Below, piece after piece: positions 14,633 through 21,286 of a DNA stretch of 24,592 nucleotides (position 1 is its first letter; each line of letters opens with the position of its first letter). Made by a program: the position numbers and the translations under genes. Below the pieces are notes generated by a model. That model was not told where the DNA came from. It made no database searches and worked only from the letters and a program-made list of their open reading frames with translations. Source of the stretch: Bifidobacteriaceae bacterium (GTDB lineage: Bacteria; Actinomycetota; Actinomycetes; Actinomycetales; WQXJ01). The DNA lies in NCBI GenBank assembly GCA_031255075.1, contig JAIRTF010000182.1:1-24592 (forward strand). The letters are read 5' to 3'.

Positions 14633-15628
14633 TTATCGGAGTTCCGCCGGAACGGTCTCGGTGATGTTGCCCTTTTCAACTATCACCAAAGGCACCGCTG
14701 TGACCGGCGGTTTTGAACCGTTCTTGATCATGTCCACCACTGATTGGACTGCGAAGAATGACGAGTCTTTGAGCTCCAAATTGACGCCCGCCGGCATGTA
14801 GCCGCCCATCAAGCCGTTGGAGGATGCCGGGGAGACAACCTGCCCAAACAGTGGCGGTTTGCCTGGTTCCAGACCACCTTGGGTCATGGCCGTGTTGGCC
14901 GCCCCGATGGCTATAGCTCCGGAGGTCGCCAGCGCCGCCACGTCCGGGTGGGACGTCAAGTAAGACAAGATGGTCGATGCCGCAGCCGTCGGGTCGGAGC
15001 CCACGTCCAGTACCACTACTTCCACAGTGATGCCGTTTTGGGCGGCGACTTCCTTGTACCGGGCGACGGCGTCCGTGATGTAGGTGCCGTCTGGCGCTTC
15101 AGCGGGCCAGACCACAGTGGAACCGTCTTGGAGGTATCCCAGGGAGACTTCGGCCAGTTTGCCGCCGACGTCTGCCCAGTCGGTGGTGGCTTGGCCCATC
15201 TTGGCCAAGTATTCGGATTCGATTTCTGGAACGCCCAGCAGCGCGTAGACCACCACACCTTGGTCGATGGCTTTCTTGATGGCGGCGTTGGCGGTGGTCG
15301 CATCGAAGAACGGGGCAATGATGGCATTGGCGCCGCGGGCGATTTCTTCTTCGATCATGCGGGCTTGGGCGGCGAAGTCGCCTTCGGCGTAGCGGTCCAC
15401 GAATTCGGCGCCCAGCCGTTCGGCTTCTTCAGCCATTCGGGCGGCCCGGTAGCTCCAGATGACATCAGTCGAAGACGATTCGCCAATGAATGCGATCTTG
15501 ATGGAGTCACCTGGGCCGGAGCCGCCGTTGTTGTTGTCTCCTGATTCGGCGCAGCCGGCCAGGCCGGCTATGGCCAGCGCGGCTGCCGCTGTCAGGGCCG
15601 CTACCTTTCGGTTTCGGTTGTGTCGCAT
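14633..15628 (-). CDS. Sugar ABC transporter substrate-binding lipoprotein
   Basis: This 331-residue protein has a lipoprotein signal peptide: basic MRHNRNRK, a hydrophobic core, and lipobox LAGC with Cys26. A Gly/Asn-rich linker (ESGDNNNGGSGPGDS) leads into a Peripla_BP_4 (RbsB/FrcB-like) domain starting IKIAFIGESSSTDVIWSYRA. DAIIAPFF-type strands (NAIIAPFFDATTANAAIKKA), a hinge (VVVLDVGSDPTAAASTIL) and GAIAIGAANTAM follow the family pattern. It delivers a sugar-like ligand to the FrcC/FrcA-type pair encoded downstream. AGAGG lies about five bases before ATG 15628. The gene starts 53 nt after the GntR gene ends and stops 24 nt before the enzyme gene. The identity of the ligand is not readable. 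Confidence 0.93.
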   Translation of the reverse strand: MRHNRNRKVAALTAAAALAIAGLAGCAESGDNNNGGSGPGDSIKIAFIGESSSTDVIWSYRAARMAEEAERLGAEFVDRYAEGDFAAQARMIEEEIARGANAIIAPFFDATTANAAIKKAIDQGVVVYALLGVPEIESEYLAKMGQATTDWADVGGKLAEVSLGYLQDGSTVVWPAEAPDGTYITDAVARYKEVAAQNGITVEVVVLDVGSDPTAAASTILSYLTSHPDVAALATSGAIAIGAANTAMTQGGLEPGKPPLFGQVVSPASSNGLMGGYMPAGVNLELKDSSFFAVQSVVDMIKNGSKPPVTAVPLVIVEKGNITETVPAELR

Positions 15629-15681
15629 GTGGTACCTCTTGTGTTCTGTGCGGCCGGCGCCTGTCCCGCGCCGGCAGTTGG

Positions 15682-16527
15682 TCAGGTGAAAGTTGACTGC
15701 AGGTGAAGGGCCACGGAGTAGCCTTCGGCGCAGATCCAGTAGGTGGCGTATTCAATTGCTTGATCGTCTTTGCCGTAGGCCGTGCGTTCGCGGATCAACA
15801 CTGGGCAGCCCGCCGGGCGTCCCAACAGCGCGCCTTGGGCTGTGGTCAACAGCCCGGCCCTGATCTCCTCATGGGCCCAGCTAGGTGCAGCGCCGCGCTC
15901 AGTCAGGTAGGTGTACAACGATGGCGCCGCCTCCAGTTGGCCTGTCTCTAGCGTTATGGCCGGTGACAGGTAATGCTCAAACAGGACCGATGGCGTGCCG
16001 TCCACCTCGAACACCCGCATCAGGTGGACCGCCGGTTCGCTGGCTGCCAGGCCAAGAGCTTGGACCGCCGCCGGTGGCGGTTCAACCAGTTTTGGTGTGC
16101 CGATCACCTTGACACCGACTTGGTGGCCGCGTTCACGCAGTTCGCTGCCCAGACCAATCATTCTGGTGGCGGCCAGGATCTCTTGCCCGCGGACAACTGA
16201 TCCCCGGCCTTGGTGTCGCCTGATCAGCCCAGCTTGTTCAAGTTCTTTCAGTGCCCGGCGGACCGGCGTCTGGGACATGCCGTATTCGCGTTGCAGGTCG
16301 GCTTCGGATGGCAGCCACTCCCCGACTGCGAATTCGCCGGAACGGATCCGTCGCAGCAGATCGGAACGCAGGGCCGAATACAGCGGACCGCCGGTGTTGG
16401 CAATGACGGCTCGGCCTGCGGCGGCGGAGTTCGCTGTGGTCTGGGCGCTGGCCCGGCTGTTGCCGCGAACGCCACGGACGGGCCGGATTGATACTGCTTT
16501 GCCAGCCACAACTCTTGCTGGAACCAC
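15682..16527 (-). CDS. GntR/HutC-family transcriptional regulator
   Basis: This 281-residue repressor has an N-terminal winged helix (GPLYSALRSDLLRRIRSG, then GEWLPSEADLQREYGMSQ and TPVRRALKELEQAGLI, about residues 47-110) and a C-terminal UTRA ligand-binding domain (GLGSELRERGHQVGVKVIG through YWICAEGYSVALHLQSTFT). The start is GTG 16527, because a full AAGGAGG (16534-16540) lies six bases upstream; the ATG at 16614 sits inside the operator and has no ribosome site. About 45 residues still precede the HTH, which is longer than usual. It is the first gene of the operon and is read from a promoter covered by an 18-bp dyad, so it probably represses itself and the transporter genes until its ligand, likely a sugar phosphate or the imported compound, binds. 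Confidence 0.9.
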   Translation of the reverse strand: MVPARVVAGKAVSIRPVRGVRGNSRASAQTTANSAAAGRAVIANTGGPLYSALRSDLLRRIRSGEFAVGEWLPSEADLQREYGMSQTPVRRALKELEQAGLIRRHQGRGSVVRGQEILAATRMIGLGSELRERGHQVGVKVIGTPKLVEPPPAAVQALGLAASEPAVHLMRVFEVDGTPSVLFEHYLSPAITLETGQLEAAPSLYTYLTERGAAPSWAHEEIRAGLLTTAQGALLGRPAGCPVLIRERTAYGKDDQAIEYATYWICAEGYSVALHLQSTFT

Positions 16528-16613
16528 CCAGGACCTCCTTCGATTTGCCTGCGGCACCGCTGCCGCATCCGCACTTGGACCTGAGGTTCGCCACGCTGCC
16601 GAACCACCTTCCA

Positions 16614-16645
16614 TACTTAGTACACTAAGTACCCTGGCCCGTCAA
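16614..16645 (-). promoter_or_regulatory. Promoter and operator of the GntR-transporter-glycohydrolase operon
   Basis: On the minus strand TTGACG (16645-16640) and TACTAA (16622-16617) are separated by exactly 17 nt, a good sigma-70-type promoter. TACTTAG-TACA-CTAAGTA (16614-16631) is a seven-base inverted repeat that covers the -10 element. The minus strand contains GTGTAC, which fits the loose GTnTAnAC core of HutC-type sites. Binding by the repressor there would block transcription. The predicted leader before the GTG start is roughly 80 nt. Confidence 0.7.
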
Positions 16646-16676
16646 GACCGGCCCGGCCGGCCAGGGATGCGAGGCT

Positions 16677-16692
16677 CTGCCAGCGGTGGCAG
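16677..16692. repeat. 16-bp dyad in the gap upstream of the SipW locus
   Basis: CTGCCA-GCGG-TGGCAG (16677-16692) is a perfect six-base inverted repeat between the divergent GntR operon and the secreted-protein locus. A smaller hairpin CCTGG-GAAA-CCAGG lies at 16786-16799. Either could be regulatory for the secreted-protein genes. No convincing -35/-10 pair for those genes was found in 16646-16892. Confidence 0.3.
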
Positions 16693-16892
16693 TTAGCCGC
16701 GAAGGCACCGGGAATTGGGCGGTTTCCGGTGGCTCTTTCCGGGGTGGAATAGACAGCTGGCTGAGGCTGTTGAATCCGAGCACGTCCTGGGAAACCAGGC
16801 TGGGAACGTTTGGTGGCGAATGCCGCGACGGGCAAGGCAGGCGTTCCTAGGCAGACCCGCGCGGCTAGCTACAAGGAGATGAGCTTCTCAAG

Positions 16893-17582
16893 ATGGAAAA
16901 CATACCCAACACGGTGGTCATGGTGACCGAGCAACCCCGGCGCCGGCGCTTCGCCGGCGTGATTGGTTGTATTGCGCTTGGCGCGGCCTTGGTGGCTGGT
17001 ACCACCCTGGCAGCCTTTACTGACCGCGAATCGGCCCGCTTTGGCGATGACAAAGGCATCAGGACCGCCAACCACAACATCCAGATCCGCCAGACGCCGG
17101 CGAATCCGTCGGATACAACGGCTCCCTGGTTCGACACCGATGCCGACAACTACGGCGAAGACCCTGACAAAGCCTCGGCGCTGGTGCTGGACCTGACCGG
17201 CGGCCCGTTGCTTCCCGGCGATACGACACATCGGTACAAGGCAGCGTTCCAGGTTCGCAACGCGCCAGGCTCCCAGGACACCGACCTCAAGATCCACTTC
17301 GAAAACGCGGTGGCCGCAGGCCAGCCAGGCTATGTTGACGGCGACCTGGCCAAGTGGTTGACGATCAGCGCTTTCTGGACGCCAGATACGTACTGGTTCG
17401 ACCGCACATCCTCCTTCCAGAGCTTCGACAGCTTCGCCGAAGCCGAAACCGTTGGCGTGAAGGTAAAGGCCGGCACGGTTTACAGAGTCGAGGTCTACGT
17501 CTCCCTGGATGCGGCGGCTGACTCTTCGGTGGCCAACCGAGAGATAGCTCTCAAGGCGGTGGTTACAGGCCAAGCGGTCTGA
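16893..17582 (+). CDS. Secreted protein with SipW-type signal peptide (TasA/camelysin-like cargo 1)
   Basis: This 229-residue secreted protein has a basic N-region (EQPRRRR), a hydrophobic segment (about 21-40) and the SipW-type end GTTLAAFTDRESARFG. By analogy with Bacillus TasA, cleavage should fall after Ala40, leaving a mature protein starting AFTD. The mature part is beta-rich, with LVLDLTGGPLLPGDT, YKAAFQVRN and YRVEVYVSLD..SSVANREIALKAVV, a pattern seen in TasA/camelysin-type fibre subunits; a specific family match is not claimed. There is no LPXTG anchor and only the Cys in the signal segment. AAGGAG (16873-16878) lies 14 bases before the ATG, unusually far. Its paralog follows, then the peptidase, so it is probably a major structural component of a surface layer or fibre. 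Confidence 0.8.
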   Translation: MENIPNTVVMVTEQPRRRRFAGVIGCIALGAALVAGTTLAAFTDRESARFGDDKGIRTANHNIQIRQTPANPSDTTAPWFDTDADNYGEDPDKASALVLDLTGGPLLPGDTTHRYKAAFQVRNAPGSQDTDLKIHFENAVAAGQPGYVDGDLAKWLTISAFWTPDTYWFDRTSSFQSFDSFAEAETVGVKVKAGTVYRVEVYVSLDAAADSSVANREIALKAVVTGQAV

Positions 17583-17597
17583 ACCGAACCCGCAATA

Positions 17598-17637
17598 GGC
17601 GGTGTGGTGGCCGGCCCGGTCCGGTAGCCACACCGCC
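17598..17637 (+). terminator. Hairpin after secreted protein 1
   Basis: GGCGGTGTGG (17598-17607) and CCACACCGCC (17628-17637) form a perfect ten-base stem with a 20-nt G/C-rich loop, 15 nt after the stop codon. The T-run is short (GCTTTG), so it may act as a partial terminator or as an mRNA stabiliser that raises the dose of the first gene. The following stretch to 17847 shows no gene. Confidence 0.55.
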
Positions 17638-17847
17638 GCTTTGCATATACCCGCAGGTCAAAGCCGTTCTGCGAACAGATTTGATGGATTTCGCTGAAAC
17701 GGGAATAGCTGGATATCCCCAGCCGTTGAACCTGGTTGACGTACCAGCAAACCAAACCGGAAGTGTTCGGATGTGAATGCCGTGAAGGGCGGCCCGGACG
17801 CAGTTCGGAAAGCCGGTACGGCCCAACAAAGGAGACAGAACCCTCAC

Positions 17848-18537
17848 ATGGAAAACAATCCCCAAACCGTCGTCATGGTGGCCGAACAGCCCAGGCGGCG
17901 GCGTCTAGCCGGAATGATCGGCTGCATATCGCTGGGCGCGGCCCTGCTGGCCGGCACCACCATGGCAGCCTTCACCGACCGGGAATCAGCTCGTTTCGGC
18001 GACGACAACAATGGCATCAAGACCGCCTCCCACAACATCCAAATCCGTCCCGAACAGGTCGGCAACGCTTCGGACGCGTGGCAGGACACGGAGAATGACA
18101 ACGCCGGCGAGACAGAGGCCAACAAGGCGCCGATCAACCTGGTGCTGACCGGCGGCCCGATGCTGCCAGGCGACGAGACCTCCGCCTACAAGGCCAAGTT
18201 CGAGGTTCGGGTTGCCCTTGAATCGGGGGATTCCAAGCTGACCTTGAAACTCGAAGACCTGCTGGCCAGCACCGCTGACGCCATCGGCACCGGCGACCTG
18301 GCCGACTGGCTGAAGGTCGATGTCACTTGGAACTCAACCAAGGGCAAAACTGGCACCACAACGGGCAAAACCTTCAAGACCTTGAGCGGGACCAATTCGG
18401 TAGTCCTGACTGACCGTGCAGTCCCCGGAGAGGTCTTCACCGTCGGCTTCACCATCTACTTGGACGGCGCAGCGGATTCTTCAGTTGCCAACCGGGCGCT
18501 TGACCTGAAAGCGGTCGTCACCGGCGAGGCGATCTGA
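17848..18537 (+). CDS. Secreted protein with SipW-type signal peptide (paralog, cargo 2)
   Basis: This 229-residue protein is a paralog of the one at 16893. The first 53 residues are nearly the same (EQPRRRR, GTTMAAFTDRESARFGDD) and the C-terminus repeats ADSSVANRALDLKAVVTGEAI, while the middle diverges strongly. Predicted cleavage is after Ala40. The mature part has LVLTGGPMLPGDE, YKAKFEVRVAL and LTLKLEDLLAS, again beta-rich, and a Thr/Lys-rich stretch (KGKTGTTTGKTFKTLSGT). AAGGAG (17829-17834) is 13 bases before the ATG; the open frame to 17773 has no such site. It has no Cys outside the signal segment and no sorting signal. Two related subunits next to one SipW resemble loci that assemble extracellular fibres. 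Confidence 0.8.
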   Translation: MENNPQTVVMVAEQPRRRRLAGMIGCISLGAALLAGTTMAAFTDRESARFGDDNNGIKTASHNIQIRPEQVGNASDAWQDTENDNAGETEANKAPINLVLTGGPMLPGDETSAYKAKFEVRVALESGDSKLTLKLEDLLASTADAIGTGDLADWLKVDVTWNSTKGKTGTTTGKTFKTLSGTNSVVLTDRAVPGEVFTVGFTIYLDGAADSSVANRALDLKAVVTGEAI

Positions 18538-18543
18538 GCCAGA

Positions 18544-18586
18544 CCCGCGCCAGCCGGAGGCCTTGGGCCAAACCGGCTGGCGCGGG
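18544..18586 (+). terminator. Strong hairpin between secreted protein 2 and the signal peptidase gene
   Basis: CCCGCGCCAGCCGG (18544-18557) and CCGGCTGGCGCGGG (18573-18586) form a perfect 14-base stem with a 15-nt loop, six bases after the stop. No T-run follows. Its place between abundant-cargo and protease genes suggests attenuation, so that the protease is made in smaller amounts. Confidence 0.65.
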
Positions 18587-18640
18587 CCACCGGCCCGCAG
18601 ATCAAACAGCAAGCAACAAAACCAAACTAGGAAACAGCAA

Positions 18641-19228
18641 ATGAAAACCCTCAGAATCTTCCAACACATCGGATTGACCATCCTCTCGGTGGTGGGAGTC
18701 ATCACCGTGCTGGCCACCGCCTTCTGCCTGGCCTCTGGCATCCGGCCGGTGATCGTAGCCTCCGGGTCAATGGCACCTTCCATCCCCACCGGCGCCGTGG
18801 TGTTCCACAAGACCGCCCCAGCTTCAGACCTGAAAGTGGGCGACGTGGTGACCGTGCCCCGGCCGGGCTTGGAAGGGGTGGTGACTCACCGCATCACTTC
18901 GATTGAGCCGGCTGAAAACGGCCAATACACCATGACCATGAAGGGCGATGCCAACAAGTCGCCAGACCCCCAGCCCTATGTGGTGGACAAAGCCGACAAG
19001 ATGTCTTTCAGCGTGCCGCACCTGGGCACGGTCCTGTCATGGATGCGGACCCATCCGATCCAAACCGCGGTGGCTCTGCTGGCGTTGCTGGTGTTCAGCC
19101 TCTGGCCGGCCGCCCGCTTCACAGTGCACCTGCCTGACGGCCGAGTGCTGCGCAACCTCTCCCGCCGCGAGGCTGAAGCCCACTGCGCGGCAATCACCAA
19201 CACCAACCCCCAACCATCCGCCAGCTGA
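18641..19228 (+). CDS. sipW: Signal peptidase I, SipW/ER type (Ser-His)
   Basis: This 195-residue membrane peptidase removes signal peptides outside the membrane. It has an N-terminal membrane helix (about 8-32), then the catalytic Ser43 in VIVASGSMAPSI. Where ordinary bacterial signal peptidases have a Lys base, this one has His83 in GVVTHRI, as in SipW and the ER/archaeal type. A GDAN motif (Asp103 in MKGDANKSPDP) supplies the acidic residue. A second membrane helix lies at about 146-163, followed by a short cytoplasmic tail. The ATG is set by AGGA (18629-18632), eight bases upstream; the frame open from 18563 includes the hairpin and is not favoured. It is flanked by three genes with matching signal peptides, which are its likely substrates. 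Confidence 0.92.
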   Translation: MKTLRIFQHIGLTILSVVGVITVLATAFCLASGIRPVIVASGSMAPSIPTGAVVFHKTAPASDLKVGDVVTVPRPGLEGVVTHRITSIEPAENGQYTMTMKGDANKSPDPQPYVVDKADKMSFSVPHLGTVLSWMRTHPIQTAVALLALLVFSLWPAARFTVHLPDGRVLRNLSRREAEAHCAAITNTNPQPSAS

Positions 19229-19254
19229 GCGGCACACCCTAGGAGGCAAAACCG

Positions 19255-20886
19255 ATGAACGCCACGCTACGCCAGGAGCGGCGGATCACCGCGATCGCGG
19301 TGGCCATCGCCGTGGCGTTCGCCTGCCTCCTGACGCCACACCTGGTCCGGAACACCATGGCGGCCTTCCTGGATAACGAATCGGGGCGGTTCGGGCCGAT
19401 GCAGTTCGAAATCCCAGAACCCTCGCCGATGATCGCCACCAAGCGGAACAGCTACCTGGGAGCCACGTTTGTGGCCCTGTCAGACACCGGCCATGCTGCT
19501 TACGTGTGGGGCTACCGCGGCACCGGAATGAGCGGCACCGGCCAGGAGACCGTAGACGCGACATCGGCCGTGTCCGTTGTGAAGCTGGAAGGCGACCGCA
19601 AGATGGTCACCATCACCGGTGGCACTACCATGGCCACCGCCCCAGACACTATGGGCGCCATTGGCGTTCTGGCTTCCGATGGAACGGTCTGGACCTGGGG
19701 CAATGCCGCCACACCGGCCCGCTTGGGGCGCGCCATAGTAAATGGCGACAACTCCAAACCCAAACAGGTCATCTTCCCCGACCTAGGCGGCGCCAAAGTG
19801 ATTGACCTACAGTCCGGCGCCAAGGTGTTTGTGGCTCTGACTGACACCGGTGATGTTTACACCTGGGGTCACTACTTCGACGATAACTCCTCGACCCCTG
19901 GCAAGGCAGAGGGCGACTTGGGGCAGGGCCCGAAGGCGGAAAGCAGCCGGCCTCGCAAGATCCTGACCGGCATCCACTCCATTGGCACGGGCGTCCAGAA
20001 TTCCTGGGCCATCGCCAGCGACAAATGGTCAGTTCTGATCTACGCGGAAGGCATGGATTCGAAGGCCGCACCCCAAGAGTTCCCCGGCAAGGATGGTGCC
20101 ACTGTGCTCTTCTGGGGTCGCGACCACACCCACTTTGGATCAGCCTCAGGTGATCCGGCGCTGAAAGACCAAATCCATCCCTCGCCGGTGCCTGTGGCCA
20201 AGACAGCCGGGCTGAACAAGCTGCTGCAGGATGGCACCAAGGCCGGAGATGACAACACCAGTTTGGGCAAAGCGCTTGGCTCAACAGAGGACAAGGGCAC
20301 CTTCCGCCAGCTTGGCGGCATCTCCTACGGTTCCTACGCTCTGCTGAAGGATGGTTCGGTCTACGCCTGGGGGAACCCCACGTACGGCGGTTCGGGCGGC
20401 GCGGCAACAGTCGATCGGCCGGGAGATACCCCAATGAAGGTCTCCCTGCCAGATCCGACCAACGGATACCAGCAAGCCACAATCAAACAGGTCGTTTCAG
20501 TCCGCAAGCTGGTCTTTATGCTGGACACAACCGGCACCGTGTGGATGTACGGCTACCTCTACAGGGCCGAGCGGGAGCTTTTCCCCAAGGCTGATGGGAC
20601 AACGCCCGCGGCCAGCAGTAACACAGCCATCGGAAACCCCATCAGAATTGCGGGCGCCCCCGGCACCGGTTGGGCAGCCGGAGAGATCACTGGACTTGGC
20701 TCACCTGGCGAAATGACACTGATGGTGACCCATGCGGACGGCTCAGTCTGGTTGGCCGGCGGCGGCAACGCGAGGACCCCCACGAACACAAGGGCGCTGG
20801 TCCGCAACCACTGGAAGGACAACACTGTCCCGACCACCGCCGCGGTGCCGATCACCAAGACGGACCTTTCCAGCCTGCCGAAATAG
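19255..20886 (+). CDS. Secreted RCC1-like seven-blade beta-propeller with SipW-type signal peptide
   Basis: This 543-residue protein has an N-terminal membrane segment (about 12-33) ending NTMAAFLDNESGRFG, the same signature as the two neighbouring secreted proteins, so SipW cleavage after Ala36 is predicted. The rest reads as RCC1/ATS1-type repeats with seven G-x-V-x-x-W/Y-G elements at about 80-86, 143-149, 199-205, 281-288, 367-373, 427-433 and 496-502. Seven copies suit a closed seven-blade propeller. There are no Cys in the mature part and no anchor motif. AGGAGG (19241-19246) is eight bases before ATG 19255, and the gene starts 26 nt after sipW, so both are probably translated from one message. 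Propellers bind proteins or glycans, so a ligand-binding or tip role on a surface structure is inferred. Confidence 0.85.
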   Translation: MNATLRQERRITAIAVAIAVAFACLLTPHLVRNTMAAFLDNESGRFGPMQFEIPEPSPMIATKRNSYLGATFVALSDTGHAAYVWGYRGTGMSGTGQETVDATSAVSVVKLEGDRKMVTITGGTTMATAPDTMGAIGVLASDGTVWTWGNAATPARLGRAIVNGDNSKPKQVIFPDLGGAKVIDLQSGAKVFVALTDTGDVYTWGHYFDDNSSTPGKAEGDLGQGPKAESSRPRKILTGIHSIGTGVQNSWAIASDKWSVLIYAEGMDSKAAPQEFPGKDGATVLFWGRDHTHFGSASGDPALKDQIHPSPVPVAKTAGLNKLLQDGTKAGDDNTSLGKALGSTEDKGTFRQLGGISYGSYALLKDGSVYAWGNPTYGGSGGAATVDRPGDTPMKVSLPDPTNGYQQATIKQVVSVRKLVFMLDTTGTVWMYGYLYRAERELFPKADGTTPAASSNTAIGNPIRIAGAPGTGWAAGEITGLGSPGEMTLMVTHADGSVWLAGGGNARTPTNTRALVRNHWKDNTVPTTAAVPITKTDLSSLPK

Positions 20887-20912
20887 GTCGCTCGAGCGTG
20901 TGATCACTCAAG

Positions 20913-20950
20913 GCACCCCGAAACCGCAGCTGACTACGGGTTCGGGGTGC
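20913..20950 (+). terminator. Hairpin terminator after the propeller gene
   Basis: GCACCCCGAA (20913-20922) and TTCGGGGTGC (20941-20950) form a perfect ten-base stem with an 18-nt loop, 26 nt after the stop. It probably ends the secreted-protein operon. The following DNA to 21286 (about 340 nt) holds no gene; a GATAAT (21096-21101) could be a -10 for glutamate dehydrogenase, but its -35 is poor. Confidence 0.6.
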
Positions 20951-21286
20951 GCGGCATCGGCCACCGAGACATGGCACCGGGCCACCAGGGAGGGCCTGCG
21001 CCGCCCCTGTGAGCGGCGCGAAGTGGCGGCGCACCAACAGCCAGAGTCCAAGGGCTAACACTTGAAGCGGCTTTCGGGCTAACGTCTAGGGGTCGGATAA
21101 TCTGCCCGCCCGCAACCAGCGCCGCGCGATTCCCGGCGCGGTGGCCCACCCCCAGGGGCGAAAAGGCGGAGCCAAAGCGCTGAACCGACGCGGCCCAAGG
21201 TGGCCGCGAGCGACATCCGGCAAGTCCTGGTAAATCCCGTGCCGCTCCCGAGCGGCAAACGAGCATGAGCACATTGGAGGAAACCC

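Noticed and set aside
16528..16614. ATG 16614 as the start of the GntR regulator
   Set aside because: It lies in the operator next to the -10 element with no ribosome site; GTG 16527 has AAGGAGG six bases upstream.
17573..17847. Small gene between the two secreted paralogs
   Set aside because: Only weak frames are present, the stretch begins with a strong hairpin, and no ribosome site precedes any frame.
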